DNA of 58,361 nucleotides from Clostridiales bacterium (GCA_029265975.1 JAJUGN010000009.1:1-58361), one strand, 5' to 3'. Shown: positions 45,271 to 53,982, numbered from the stretch's first letter. Numbers and translations are program-made. Notes: generated by a model from the sequence alone, not told the origin.

Positions 45271-45501
45271 ATGCTCGAGCTTGTACAAAAGATAATATTT
45301 GATGTAACAGGTAAAAAAGGAGTTACTCTGGACACCGATTTTATTCAGGACCTGGAGCTGAATTCCTTTGACATAATGAACATAATTTGCGCATTCGAGG
45401 AATATTTCAACATAATCATCCCGACCAGAGACGTATGGCAGATAAAGGTTGTGGCCGATGTGATAAGTTATCTCAACAAGAGAGGCGTCAACACCCTATG
45501 A
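45271..45501 (+). CDS. Stand-alone acyl carrier protein
   Basis: A 76-residue ACP with the phosphopantetheine site DLELNSFDIMNI (Ser32), followed by FEEYFNIIIPTRD. The Asn-Ser-Phe context departs from the usual Asp-Ser-Leu, typical of specialised carriers in secondary-metabolite operons. It lies 21 bases after the ligase and overlaps the phosphopantetheinyl transferase gene (ATGA), so the modifying enzyme and its substrate are coupled. Confidence 0.9.
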   Translation: MLELVQKIIFDVTGKKGVTLDTDFIQDLELNSFDIMNIICAFEEYFNIIIPTRDVWQIKVVADVISYLNKRGVNTL

Positions 45502-46040
45502 ATTCCGATGACTTCGCTGTGTATATTTTGCAGGACGACAAGGCTTCAAGAGAGGATATGCTGTATGCCGCAGCTTCGCTCTTTACGGGCCTTGACAAGT
45601 CCCGCTTCAAAAAGGTGCTGGACGAAAAGGGAAAACCTTTTTTCTCGGGTATGCCTGACATCCATTTTTCCATATCGCACAGCGGAGACTATTGGGCCTG
45701 CGGGTTTGGTTACTCGAAGCTGGGCATCGACTTGCAGCGCCACGACGCCTGCCGGCGCGAAAGCATAGCGAAGCGCTTTTTCCATAAGGATGAAGCCGGG
45801 TATCTCGAAGCGAGGCTCTATGCCGAGAAGGATTTTTTCGATTTGTGGGCCAAGAAGGAGAGCTATGTCAAATATATGGGCGAGGGACTTGGCTTAGGCT
45901 TTGAGAGCTTTTCCGTTCTCGATGCGGGAAAGGCTTACGAGCTGCGCGTGCTTCCGTTTAAGGAGAGGTATACGCTCTGTCTGTGCGCGGAGAGGATAGG
46001 AAGTGTTAAATTGCATTTTGCCGACCCTCCAAAGGCATAA
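45498..46040 (+). CDS. 4'-phosphopantetheinyl transferase (Sfp type)
   Basis: This 180-residue enzyme transfers the phosphopantetheine arm from CoA to carrier domains. Motifs are FSISHSGDYWACGF (P1 region), LGIDLQR with the metal-binding Asp, and WAKKESYVKYMGEGL (the family W-x-x-KES-x-x-K). ATG 45498 overlaps the ACP stop; the open frame further upstream is inside the ACP gene. It closes the six-gene operon and would activate the ACP and both NRPS carrier domains. Confidence 0.92.
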   Translation: MNSDDFAVYILQDDKASREDMLYAAASLFTGLDKSRFKKVLDEKGKPFFSGMPDIHFSISHSGDYWACGFGYSKLGIDLQRHDACRRESIAKRFFHKDEAGYLEARLYAEKDFFDLWAKKESYVKYMGEGLGLGFESFSVLDAGKAYELRVLPFKERYTLCLCAERIGSVKLHFADPPKA

Positions 46041-46180
46041 AATGCGCCATATAGGCTTGCCTGAGTCCGCAAACGCAGGTTATCGGCATTCGGAGTGTGA
46101 ATTTTCGGGCTACGGCAGCCATAAATGCGCCAGAACCGTAGAAATGAACTGTCCGTTTCTACAATTTTCCCAAAATGCTG

Positions 46181-46213
46181 CGAAGGCTGTATCCTCATGG
46201 GATACAGCCTTCG
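46181..46213. terminator. Bidirectional terminator ending the NRPS operon
   Basis: Arms CGAAGGCTGTATCC (46181-46194) and GGATACAGCCTTCG (46200-46213) pair over 14 bases between converging genes. A weaker 7-bp hairpin (GTAGAAA with TTTCTAC) lies at 46137-46161. Confidence 0.8.
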
Positions 46214-46217
46214 ATAG

Positions 46218-47474
46218 TTATTTAACCGGTATTTTTTTGAGCTTGGTGTACCTTGGAAGCGAATTTTCAAGCCTTCTTTCAGGCTCGCCTTGAATAAGGG
46301 GGAGGGCGTAATCAAAAAATTCCCTCGTAACGTTGTTTCCGCTGGCGGCTATCCATTCCAGCGGCAGCTTTTTTTCCGCGTTTGCCACGGCCCTGAAGGG
46401 TACGAGAACAGTTCCGCAGACATATCTGCCGTTTATATAGTTCCTTTCGAAAGCCACCATTTTTCCGCTTTCCCCGTTAATGGCGCTCTCAACGGCGACC
46501 CTGCCGGCGGAAAAAGCCTCGTCTATATCAGTCTTAGATGCGCAGTGCGAGGCGCAGCGCTGAAGCAGGCTGAGTTCGATTCCGCGGACCTTGGCCTTGG
46601 TTCTCGCTTTCACAAACGAGGCGAGGACGGATGCGAGACCGCCCAGCTGCACATGCCCGAATGCGTCGGAACAGTCTGATCTGTTGATGGAATACTGGGA
46701 TATAAGCTTGCCGTCCTTATCGGTAACGCCCTCGGAAACCGCTATAAGGACGTTCTTGTCGTTTATATATCTGCGCTGAACGTCATTTAAGAAGTTTTCA
46801 AAGTCGAAAACGACCTCGGGGAGATAAATAAGATCGGGGCCGCATTCGGGATCGTTCAATCGCGCGAGGGAGGAGGCCGCTGTGAGCCAGCCGGCGTTTC
46901 TTCCCATAATCTCCACTATGGTTATTGTGCCCACATCGTAGACAACCGTGTCCTTGTATATTTCGGTCATCGCGGTAGCAATATATTTGGCGGCGCTTCC
47001 GTATCCGGGACAGTGGTCGGAGCAGCAGAGATCGTTGTCGATAGTTTTCGGTATGCCAATTATGCGGCATTCGTATCCTGCCTTTTTGAAATAACGCTCC
47101 AGCTTTTCGCAGGTGTCCATGGAATCGTTTCCGCCGTTATAGAAGAAATAGCGTACGTTAAGGTGCCTGAAGACGCCTAAAATTTTCTTATAGTCCGTAT
47201 CGTCCACATCGGGGTCTTCCATCTTATATCTGCATGAGCCGAGGGCGGCGGAAGGGGTATAAGGCAGCAGGGCCAATTCCTCCGGATCCTCCTGGCAAAG
47301 GTCGATAAGGTCATTGTTGATGACGCCTACGATACCGTGCATCGCCCCGTAAACTCCAGTGATGCAATCGCTCTCAAACGCGGCTGTCATTGCCCCGTAA
47401 ATGCTGGAATTGATTACTGCGGTCGGCCCTCCGGATTGAGCAATTATACAGGCGCCGGAAAGTTTTTGTGACAT
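46218..47474 (-). CDS. Pyrophosphate-dependent 6-phosphofructokinase
   Basis: A 418-residue PFK phosphorylating fructose-6-phosphate with pyrophosphate. It has the N-terminal AQSGGPTAVINSS, the GGND motif in FFYNGGNDSMDT, the active-site PKTIDND and MGRNAGWLTAAS. Asp in GGND and Lys in PKTIDND are the residues linked with PPi use, against GGDG and PGTIDND in ATP enzymes. CGGAGG lies upstream of the ATG. It pairs functionally with the aldolase gene that diverges from it, marking a PPi-saving glycolysis. Confidence 0.92.
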   Translation of the reverse strand: MSQKLSGACIIAQSGGPTAVINSSIYGAMTAAFESDCITGVYGAMHGIVGVINNDLIDLCQEDPEELALLPYTPSAALGSCRYKMEDPDVDDTDYKKILGVFRHLNVRYFFYNGGNDSMDTCEKLERYFKKAGYECRIIGIPKTIDNDLCCSDHCPGYGSAAKYIATAMTEIYKDTVVYDVGTITIVEIMGRNAGWLTAASSLARLNDPECGPDLIYLPEVVFDFENFLNDVQRRYINDKNVLIAVSEGVTDKDGKLISQYSINRSDCSDAFGHVQLGGLASVLASFVKARTKAKVRGIELSLLQRCASHCASKTDIDEAFSAGRVAVESAINGESGKMVAFERNYINGRYVCGTVLVPFRAVANAEKKLPLEWIAASGNNVTREFFDYALPLIQGEPERRLENSLPRYTKLKKIPVK

Positions 47475-47503
47475 ACATGAACCTCCGTGAACTTAATAGG
47501 GAA

Positions 47504-47532
47504 ATTATAGCATAGCCTTAAAGAAAATTAAA
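47504..47532 (-). promoter_or_regulatory. Promoter of the phosphofructokinase gene
   Basis: On the minus strand TTTAAT (47532-47527), 17 bases, TATAAT (47509-47504) with a TG extension one base before. Confidence 0.55.
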
Positions 47533-47561
47533 GAAAAGTTCGGATATTTTTCTAAAAAAAC

Positions 47562-47590
47562 TTTTAATTTTTTATAAGATATGTTACTAT
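47562..47590 (+). promoter_or_regulatory. Possible promoter of the aldolase gene
   Basis: A weak -35 (TTTTAA), 17 bases, and TACTAT (47585-47590) with a TG extension, in a very AT-rich divergent region. Confidence 0.45.
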
Positions 47591-47631
47591 TTTTTGGACG
47601 TTAATTAATATGCGATAAGGAGATGCGTTAA

Positions 47632-48570
47632 ATGGCGGTTGTAACCAGCAAAGAGATGTTTAAGAAAGCCTATGAGGGCGGATACGCCATAGGAGCTTTC
47701 AACGTAAACAACATGGAAATTATCCAGGGAATAACCGAGGCGGCGAAGGAAGTGAACGCGCCGATCATTTTGCAGGTTTCCGCCGGCGCCAGAAAGTACG
47801 CCAACCATACCTATCTGATGAAGCTGATAGAAGCGGCTGTAATCGAAACGGGGCTTCCTATATGCGTTCATCTGGACCACGGAGACAGCTTTGAGCTATG
47901 CAAAAGCTGCATCGACGGCGGATTTTCATCCGTAATGTTTGACGGCAGCCATTACAGCTTTGAGGACAACATCAAGTTTACAAAGCAGGTGGTCGAGTAT
48001 GCCCACGACAGGGGAGTGGTGGTCGAGGGCGAGCTCGGAAGGCTTGCCGGCATAGAGGATGCGGTGAATGTTTCGGCTGCGGACGCCTCATATACGAGGC
48101 CGGAGGAGGTCGAGGAGTTCGTCGCCAGGACGGGTGTCGACTCCCTCGCCATAGCGATAGGAACAAGCCACGGCGCATTCAAATTCAAGCCCGGGCAGAA
48201 GCCGCAGCTCCGCTTCGACATTCTGGAGGAGGTAGGAAAACGCCTTCCGGGCTTTCCGATAGTCTTGCACGGGGCGTCTTCGGTCATACCCGAATATGTG
48301 AAAATGATAAACGAAAACGGCGGAGCCATGCCGGACGCGATCGGCATCCCGGAAGATATGCTGCGCCGGGCGGCAAAGATGGCTGTCTGCAAGATCAATA
48401 TAGATTCGGACCTTCGCCTTGTAATGACCGCAACGATAAGAAAATATCTTTCGGAGCACCCGGATCACTTTGATCCCAGACAATATCTGAAGCCCGCGCG
48501 CGAGAACCTCAAGGAGCTTGTAAAGCATAAGATAATCAATGTCCTGGGCTGCGACGGGAAGGCTCAGTAA
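47632..48570 (+). CDS. fba: Class II fructose-1,6-bisphosphate aldolase
   Basis: A 312-residue zinc aldolase of glycolysis. Zinc and catalytic residues occur in CVHLDHGDSFELC (residues 81-93), SVMFDGSHYSFEDN, VVEGELGRLAGIED, LAIAIGTSHGAFKF and IVLHGASSV. KINIDSDLR lies toward the C-terminus. Length fits the FbaA type; relatives acting on tagatose bisphosphate (GatY/KbaY) share this fold but are usually shorter. AAGGAGA precedes the ATG. Confidence 0.93.
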   Translation: MAVVTSKEMFKKAYEGGYAIGAFNVNNMEIIQGITEAAKEVNAPIILQVSAGARKYANHTYLMKLIEAAVIETGLPICVHLDHGDSFELCKSCIDGGFSSVMFDGSHYSFEDNIKFTKQVVEYAHDRGVVVEGELGRLAGIEDAVNVSAADASYTRPEEVEEFVARTGVDSLAIAIGTSHGAFKFKPGQKPQLRFDILEEVGKRLPGFPIVLHGASSVIPEYVKMINENGGAMPDAIGIPEDMLRRAAKMAVCKINIDSDLRLVMTATIRKYLSEHPDHFDPRQYLKPARENLKELVKHKIINVLGCDGKAQ

Positions 48571-48591
48571 GCGGTAATGATAATATGCAAG

Positions 48592-48622
48592 AGTGCGTTC
48601 CGCACGGCGGAACGCACTTTTT
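48592..48622. terminator. Bidirectional terminator between fba and the M15 peptidase gene
   Basis: GTGCGTTCCG (48593-48602) pairs with CGGAACGCAC (48608-48617), then TTTTTAC. The genes converge. Confidence 0.85.
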
Positions 48623-48632
48623 ACAGAGTCGT

Positions 48633-49622
48633 TCAGTTTATTTTCGCCGTAACTATAAAGCCGTCAACATTGTTCCCTGAAATTTCATAATTTCCGTTTT
48701 TGGGAACGCAAACGTTCTGAAGGCCGCAAAAATAGGTGTTGTAGACGCTTCCGTCATCAGTCGTTATTTTCAGCGGTTTGTCGTAGGAATACGAGCGCAG
48801 CAATTCGATATATTCCTCAAGGCTCAGCTTCAGCTTGCTGAGCTGCGTGGCGTGCGGGATGCCCAGGTACCTGAAGTGCCAGGGTTCGTAGGCTATATTG
48901 GTAATATTCTTTTTATCCTCCCTGTAACGCACAACAAAACCATATTTGTAGCAGTACTGGTTTATCCAGGAATATTTTCCGCTTCCGTCGTATTCATGGT
49001 AAGCTCCGGCAGAGTCAAACAGTCCGAGGTCTACGGCAAGTCCGGTATGATGCTCGCTTGTGCCAGGCTTCGCCACCCAGTATGCGGCCTCCGACTCTCC
49101 CTTTTCGGCAACCTCATTCTGATACAGCACCTGCTGCCTTTCATAGGAGCGGTATGCGCTTATAATAAAGGTGTTGCCGATTCCGGTTTGGGCGTAGAAA
49201 GCGTCGAACATCCTGTTCAGCGCGGCGAGGGTTTCGCTTCCTATTTTCAGATCTGTGTCGGAAACCTTGTAGCTTGAGGACTTGCCTTCATATAGACCGA
49301 CAAGCTTGACGGCATCTGAAAATTTGTAAGAATAATTTTTGTTGATAAGTATGAGATTGCCCTTGTAAACATCCTCCTGCGGCTTTTCGATCCTGACATA
49401 TTCAATCCCGTCCACAATCAGGGAAGAAGGGGATTGGCTGACGGATGGGGCAGGCGTGGCCGGTACGGATGGAGTTTGTCTGCTTCCGGCGGCCCAAGCA
49501 GGATCGCCTGAGCGCAGGGTCATTCCTCTTATTGACAGAGCCGCGGCAACGGTCAATATCAAAACGCCTATTATATAAGGCGTCGCCTTCTTTTTTCTGC
49601 TTCTTCTGTAATTTCTGCTCAT
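48633..49622 (-). CDS. M15-family D-alanyl-D-alanine carboxypeptidase (VanY-like)
   Basis: A 329-residue membrane-anchored cell-wall peptidase. The N-terminus is basic (residues 1-14), with one membrane helix (YIIGVLILTVAAALSI) and a Pro/Ser/Thr-rich linker to about residue 68. The M15B zinc domain shows YRSYERQQVLY, SEHHTGLAVDLG (His and Asp ligands) and EPWHFRYLG (catalytic Glu and His ligand). It would trim the terminal D-Ala of peptidoglycan stems. There are no van resistance genes nearby, so it is probably a housekeeping enzyme. Confidence 0.92.
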   Translation of the reverse strand: MSRNYRRSRKKKATPYIIGVLILTVAAALSIRGMTLRSGDPAWAAGSRQTPSVPATPAPSVSQSPSSLIVDGIEYVRIEKPQEDVYKGNLILINKNYSYKFSDAVKLVGLYEGKSSSYKVSDTDLKIGSETLAALNRMFDAFYAQTGIGNTFIISAYRSYERQQVLYQNEVAEKGESEAAYWVAKPGTSEHHTGLAVDLGLFDSAGAYHEYDGSGKYSWINQYCYKYGFVVRYREDKKNITNIAYEPWHFRYLGIPHATQLSKLKLSLEEYIELLRSYSYDKPLKITTDDGSVYNTYFCGLQNVCVPKNGNYEISGNNVDGFIVTAKIN

Positions 49623-49786
49623 TAATTAACTCCGATTTCAACTTTATGATTGCCCTAGTGGGAGCATTGGGTAGGAAACGCTGCCGGGGCCGAATTCTGC
49701 TTGCGGCAAAAACATGGTTTTTTGCATCCAGGATATACTATCATAGAGGCCGGCTATTTTCAAGCAGGAGCGCCGCATATTAAATA

Positions 49787-49816
49787 TTGAAAAATGTGAT
49801 GGCGGTATGATAAAAT
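49787..49816 (+). promoter_or_regulatory. Extended -10 promoter of the Ig-like lipoprotein gene
   Basis: TTGAAA (49787-49792), 18 bases, TAAAAT (49811-49816) preceded by TG one base away. GAAAGGA follows as ribosome site. Confidence 0.65.
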
Positions 49817-49845
49817 AACTAAAAATAAGCCGAAAGGATGCCGCC

Positions 49846-50832
49846 ATGTACATATCCAATAATAGGATTTACCGCCTTGCGGTTATTATACTGCTTGCGG
49901 CGTTAATATTGTCTTCAGCAGCCGGCTGCAAAAACAACACTTCGACAACAACTCCCAGCGTGTCGAAAACCCCTTCCGCAACACTGCCGCCCGCTCCGTC
50001 GGCGACCCCTGTTCAGACCGAGCCCGGGAGCGTTCCCATCCCATCGTCCACAGTGGAAGTAGTTCATGTAAAAAAGCTCTCCATAGACAGGGATGTCGTT
50101 GAGATGACCGTCGGTCAGAGCTTGGACCTGACGGTCGCGATAGAGCCGGACAACTCTACCAGAAAATCCATAGTATGGACCACGGACAACGAATCGGTGG
50201 CTAAGGTTTCAAAAACAAGCGGCACTACCGTAAAGGTTACCGCAAGCGCCCCGGGTGCGGCGCTCATAAAGGCGGTCTCGGAAGACAGCGGGAAGATAGC
50301 GGCCTGCATCGTAAGCGTAAAAAGTCCGGTAATAGAAGTCGCAGGTCTTTCGCTTAGCGCCACTGACGTTACTATGTCAGTCGGATCAACGATGCAGATA
50401 GCGGCCTCGGTAACTCCGGGCAACGCCACAAACAAAGCCCTCACATGGTCCTCAAGCGCACCTGCGGTAGCGATGGCGTCCGAGGACGGTACGCTTACCG
50501 CAATCGGCATAGGGACCGCCGTAATAACCGTAAAATCCGTAAGCGGGGGCAAGACCGCAACTTGTACCGTCCATGTAATAGAGGCAGTTTCCGGAATATC
50601 GGTAGCCCCTACCGCTCAATCGATGAAAATAGGGGGCACGCTGAATCTCACGGTTACGGCGACTCCTTCAAATGTTCCTGTACCCAAGCTGATATGGTCA
50701 TCCAGCAACACTGCGGTCGCGACCGTAGCAAACGGCTCGGTTACGGCTAAAGGAGTCGGCGAGGCGGTTATAACCGCCAAAACGGAGGACGGCAAGTTCT
50801 CGGCCTACTGTACGGTTTACGTTTCAAGGTAG
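49846..50832 (+). CDS. Surface lipoprotein with three BIG2 Ig-like domains
   Basis: A 328-residue secreted protein. A hydrophobic signal peptide ends with the lipobox SSAAGC (Cys28). A Thr/Pro/Ser-rich linker runs to about residue 70. Three bacterial Ig-like (group 2) domains follow: VKKLSIDRDVVEMTVGQSLD, VAGLSLSATDVTMSVGSTMQ and VSGISVAPTAQSMKIGGTLN, each containing a W(T/S)(S/T)(S/D) strand and an A-A-V-like VITVK ending. It carries no catalytic domain, so it is probably an adhesive or structural surface protein. It has its own promoter and terminator. Confidence 0.88.
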   Translation: MYISNNRIYRLAVIILLAALILSSAAGCKNNTSTTTPSVSKTPSATLPPAPSATPVQTEPGSVPIPSSTVEVVHVKKLSIDRDVVEMTVGQSLDLTVAIEPDNSTRKSIVWTTDNESVAKVSKTSGTTVKVTASAPGAALIKAVSEDSGKIAACIVSVKSPVIEVAGLSLSATDVTMSVGSTMQIAASVTPGNATNKALTWSSSAPAVAMASEDGTLTAIGIGTAVITVKSVSGGKTATCTVHVIEAVSGISVAPTAQSMKIGGTLNLTVTATPSNVPVPKLIWSSSNTAVATVANGSVTAKGVGEAVITAKTEDGKFSAYCTVYVSR

Positions 50833-50839
50833 CATGGGT

Positions 50840-50870
50840 CAAACGGTCTGGCATAACAGCAGACCGTTTG
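50840..50870 (+). terminator. Hairpin terminator after the Ig-like protein
   Basis: CAAACGGTCTG (50840-50850) and CAGACCGTTTG (50860-50870) pair over 11 bases; the tail is only moderately T-rich. Confidence 0.7.
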
Positions 50871-51047
50871 ATTGTATCCCCTTATTTTAATAAATTCAGT
50901 GACAATCAGCTTGCAATGAAGTATAATTAAATAAATATTAAAAGCTTTCTTGATACAGCAGGCGTATTTTTTGGGAATTTGTCAAGTTGCAGTGCTGATG
51001 CTAAAACGATTAAGCATAAAATACAAAGCATTGTTTCGGAGGATAAT

Positions 51048-52232
51048 ATGGAAAAAAAGCGGCTTACTTTACTCTTTGGCGGAGATATGAGCGTCGGCAT
51101 AAATTCGTCCGAATATTTCAAGGGCGTGAACGGCATTTTGGACGGAGCCGACGTCCGCGTCGCCCAGCTTGAGGAGCCATTCGTGAGCGAGGTTACCGAC
51201 TTTGCCGGTCCCGACAGGACTACGGCGGCGCTGGCTCCGCTGATCGGAAAATTTGATTTGCTTACGCTCTCCGGAAATCACTTCTATGACTTCGGGGAGA
51301 GAGGGGTAAAAGACACAGTCGAGTGGTGCAGAAACAACGGAATAGTATGCTGCGGCGGCGGAATGAATATAGAGGAAGCGGAAAGACCCGGCTTTTTCGA
51401 GAAGGGGGGAGTCAGGTTCGGAGTGCTTGCCTATAACGCCCAGGGGCCAAAGAGCTCGTTTGCGGACAGAGATAAGGCCGGTACGGCTTACGTCAACTTC
51501 ATGCGCGCCTATATTCCCCTGAGTCAGCTGGAGCAGAAGAGGACGCGCCTTGAAAACGATATTTGGGAGCTGAAAAGGCCGGTGCATATAGACGAGGACT
51601 GTATGGCCTTTAACTTTATAGACGAGGAAAGCTACAAAAAAACTGCGTTGCAGATATCGGAGGCAAAAAGTCAATGCGATGTTCTGATAGTGTACTTCCA
51701 TAAGGGCTATGTGCACAAGACGGTCACTCTCGCTCCTTATGAGAGCCTTCTTTGCCGCATGGCGATAGACGCGGGAGCCGACGCGGTGACGGCGTCTCAT
51801 TCGCATGTGCTTCACGGCATAGAAATGTATAAAGGCAGGGCTATTTATCATGGGCTCAACAACTTTGTCATGTGGGTCCCGCATCTTTCACCGAACTTCA
51901 AGGGCAGGATATTCGATACTAAGGACAGCCATAACGAGGAGTGGATCAAAAAAAGGGTTGAGCGCTTCGGGTTCGTGCCGGATCCCGAGTATCCGACCTA
52001 TCCCTTCCATCCCGACTCGGTATACTGCATAGCGGCAAAGCTGGTCATCGAGGATAAAAAGGTGGTTTCGTACCGCTATATTCCCATGAAGGTCGAAAAA
52101 AACGGCGTTCCATATTCACACGGCTGTACAAAAGAAGGCAGGGAAGTTTTCGACTACGTTGAAAAGGTGACCAGGGGAGCGGAGCTTAACGCCCGTTTCA
52201 GATGGGAAGGAGATGAAGTCGAAATTTATTGA
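51048..52232 (+). CDS. CapA-like metallophosphatase-fold protein
   Basis: A 394-residue member of the CapA/PgsA family (poly-gamma-glutamate synthesis type; calcineurin-like fold). Metal-site motifs are LLFGGDMSVG (residues 7-16), LTLSGNHFYDFGERG, VYFHKGYVHK and ASHSHVLHGIEMYKGRAIYHGLNNF, split here as SHSHVLHGIE and HGLNNF. Start 51048 follows TCGGAGG; upstream in-frame codons lack a ribosome site. Unlike many CapA proteins it has no signal peptide or membrane anchor, so it should be cytosolic. No other capsule genes are nearby, and the polymer role is doubtful. Confidence 0.85.
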   Translation: MEKKRLTLLFGGDMSVGINSSEYFKGVNGILDGADVRVAQLEEPFVSEVTDFAGPDRTTAALAPLIGKFDLLTLSGNHFYDFGERGVKDTVEWCRNNGIVCCGGGMNIEEAERPGFFEKGGVRFGVLAYNAQGPKSSFADRDKAGTAYVNFMRAYIPLSQLEQKRTRLENDIWELKRPVHIDEDCMAFNFIDEESYKKTALQISEAKSQCDVLIVYFHKGYVHKTVTLAPYESLLCRMAIDAGADAVTASHSHVLHGIEMYKGRAIYHGLNNFVMWVPHLSPNFKGRIFDTKDSHNEEWIKKRVERFGFVPDPEYPTYPFHPDSVYCIAAKLVIEDKKVVSYRYIPMKVEKNGVPYSHGCTKEGREVFDYVEKVTRGAELNARFRWEGDEVEIY

Positions 52233-52330
52233 ATTTACGGTATTCAGCTTTCTCAACATTTGTGTGCGGATATATTTATTTTTTCCATGCGCCTGAACAT
52301 GGCGTTTGCATATATAAATATATACAAAAA

Positions 52331-52360
52331 TATGCTCCGCATATATCGATGCGGAGCATA
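52331..52360. terminator. Bidirectional terminator between the CapA-like and HD genes
   Basis: TATGCTCCGCAT (52331-52342) and ATGCGGAGCATA (52349-52360) pair over 12 bases, flanked by an A-run on the left and TTTTTC on the right. The genes converge. Confidence 0.82.
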
Positions 52361-52384
52361 AATGTTTTTCGACTTAAACATATG

Positions 52385-53062
52385 TCAATACAAATGCCTT
52401 GAAAGCGTGTTTTTCCCGTTTTCATAGCAGGATTTCACTTCGGAAAGCACGCTGAAGTAAAAGGACTCGGCGGCAGACTTCCTCTGCCATGCGATTTCAC
52501 GGGCTCTCTTTGTATAAAATAGCTCGTAGAGCTTCTCGAGCTTAAATTTATATTCCTGAAAAAAAGATGGTTCCATGTCGTCGGAACCGTCGAGAAGGTT
52601 TCCCGAGGCGTCTAGGGAATAAAGAGGCTCCGAAGCCTGACCGTTATACATAAGTGTTCTTGCAACGCCTACGGCGCCGGTCACGTCAAGCTTATCGGAA
52701 TCAAAGAGTATTTTGGCCTCGATGCTTCGAGGGGCTTCGCCGCCCCTGAAGCGGTGAGTCAAAATACAGTTTCTAACATGCTCCGAATCCAAAGCGCTCC
52801 AGCCGATTCCGAGAAGGTATTCGTAAGCCATTTCGCCCCCTTTTGCGGCGTGGCAAATAAGAGGATCAGCGAATTGAGCCCGTCTTCCTATATCGTGAAG
52901 CAGGCAGGCGGCTATAAGAACATCGATGTTCACGTTGCTTTCGTATTCTGCGATTTCAAGCGCAGAATAGAGTACTCTGTATACATGATCTTTGTCATGT
53001 GCGCTGTCGCCCATACATGAAAGCATGTACTGTTCGATACTTTTGTATACGAAGATGTCCAT
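52385..53062 (-). CDS. HD-domain metal-dependent hydrolase
   Basis: A 225-residue protein of the HD superfamily. Metal ligands are seen in HDKDHVYRVLY (residues 22-32), the HD pair in ACLLHDIGRRAQ, a later His in CILTHRFRGG and the Asp in ILFDSDKLD. This order matches YedJ/YpgQ-type phosphohydrolases, several of which act on nucleotides, but the substrate here is unknown. ATG 53062 is preferred; GTG 53068 is possible. It lies 51 bases downstream of the phospholipase-like gene on the same strand. Confidence 0.85.
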   Translation of the reverse strand: MDIFVYKSIEQYMLSCMGDSAHDKDHVYRVLYSALEIAEYESNVNIDVLIAACLLHDIGRRAQFADPLICHAAKGGEMAYEYLLGIGWSALDSEHVRNCILTHRFRGGEAPRSIEAKILFDSDKLDVTGAVGVARTLMYNGQASEPLYSLDASGNLLDGSDDMEPSFFQEYKFKLEKLYELFYTKRAREIAWQRKSAAESFYFSVLSEVKSCYENGKNTLSRHLY

Positions 53063-53113
53063 AATCACTCACTGCTGCATACATCATTATTGACGTTATG
53101 CAAAAAGATAATA

Positions 53114-53722
53114 CTAACAGGCCTCGGCAAGTTCAAGCTTGCAGCCGCTCTCCTCTGCAAGGCAGGAGGCCAGAACCGTAAAATACATGGCAAAACAGGC
53201 CTCGTGCGCGAATGATATATCGTCGATAAGCGACGGTATTCTTTCCGAATCAGAATACACCACATGCAGTCTGTCAATAAAGCCGCAGATATCTGAGCAA
53301 AAAACGCCGGAGGAATATGTATTCTGCCTGTGCAGACGGGAAACCTTGCGCAGCTTGACGCCGCAGTAGAACATGAGCTTCATTTCATATATTCCGTGGC
53401 TGAGCCTCCCGCCGTCAAACCTTTCCGAATGTGCGTGGCAGAAGAAATCGGAGAGGTAGTGGGTCAGGACACCGAGCCTTTCGGAAAAATCGCCCTTGCT
53501 TTCAAGAAGATCCGAATAATCGGTCTGAAGTATTTTTTCCAGCTCTTCCTTGACAAATTCCTCGGAATCTGCCTTGTAATGGGGTATATCGCTGAATTTT
53601 CTGGAGATGTCGGGTTTTATGCTGCCGTACAGGTATTTTAAGGTCTTCAGCTTAACGGGGAAGTTGTCTTCTACGGAACGCTTGATTTTCATGGAGATAA
53701 TAATGTGGTTGAATACGTTCAT
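53114..53722 (-). CDS. Zinc-dependent phospholipase C-like protein
   Basis: A 202-residue protein matching the zinc-dependent phospholipase C fold (PF00882 type). Family features are the N-terminal MNVFNHIIISMKI, SIKPDISRKF near residue 34, and LTHYLSDFFCHAHSE near residue 86, whose His and Asp residues fit metal ligands. HGIYEMKL follows. There is no signal peptide, so unlike secreted clostridial phospholipase C toxins it probably acts inside the cell or is a degenerate relative. GGAAAG precedes the ATG; it leads a two-gene unit with the HD protein. Confidence 0.82.
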   Translation of the reverse strand: MNVFNHIIISMKIKRSVEDNFPVKLKTLKYLYGSIKPDISRKFSDIPHYKADSEEFVKEELEKILQTDYSDLLESKGDFSERLGVLTHYLSDFFCHAHSERFDGGRLSHGIYEMKLMFYCGVKLRKVSRLHRQNTYSSGVFCSDICGFIDRLHVVYSDSERIPSLIDDISFAHEACFAMYFTVLASCLAEESGCKLELAEAC

Positions 53723-53910
53723 AACGCTTTCCTTTATAAAATTCTTGTATCAAGTATGGCATATAATTGATAAATTGAAATTATATACATATTAAATCGC
53801 GGTTAATTGTGCACATTACGCCTATTTAAGTTTACAGTTTATATTTATTTTTGCAATGGTAAATATTTTAGGTATCTGCCTCACAAAAACACCAATAATT
53901 ATAGTTCAGA

Positions 53911-53950
53911 AAACCGACAGGCAAGGGCCCGCGCCCTTGCCTGCCGGTTT
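53911..53950 (-). terminator. Terminator hairpin downstream of the chemotaxis receptor gene
   Basis: CAGGCAAGGGC (53918-53928) pairs with GCCCTTGCCTG (53933-53943), extended by AAACCG/CGGTTT with one mismatch. It lies 33 bases past the receptor stop. Confidence 0.7.
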
Positions 53951-53982
53951 GATTGACTTGTGATAAGCTTAAGTACAATCTG

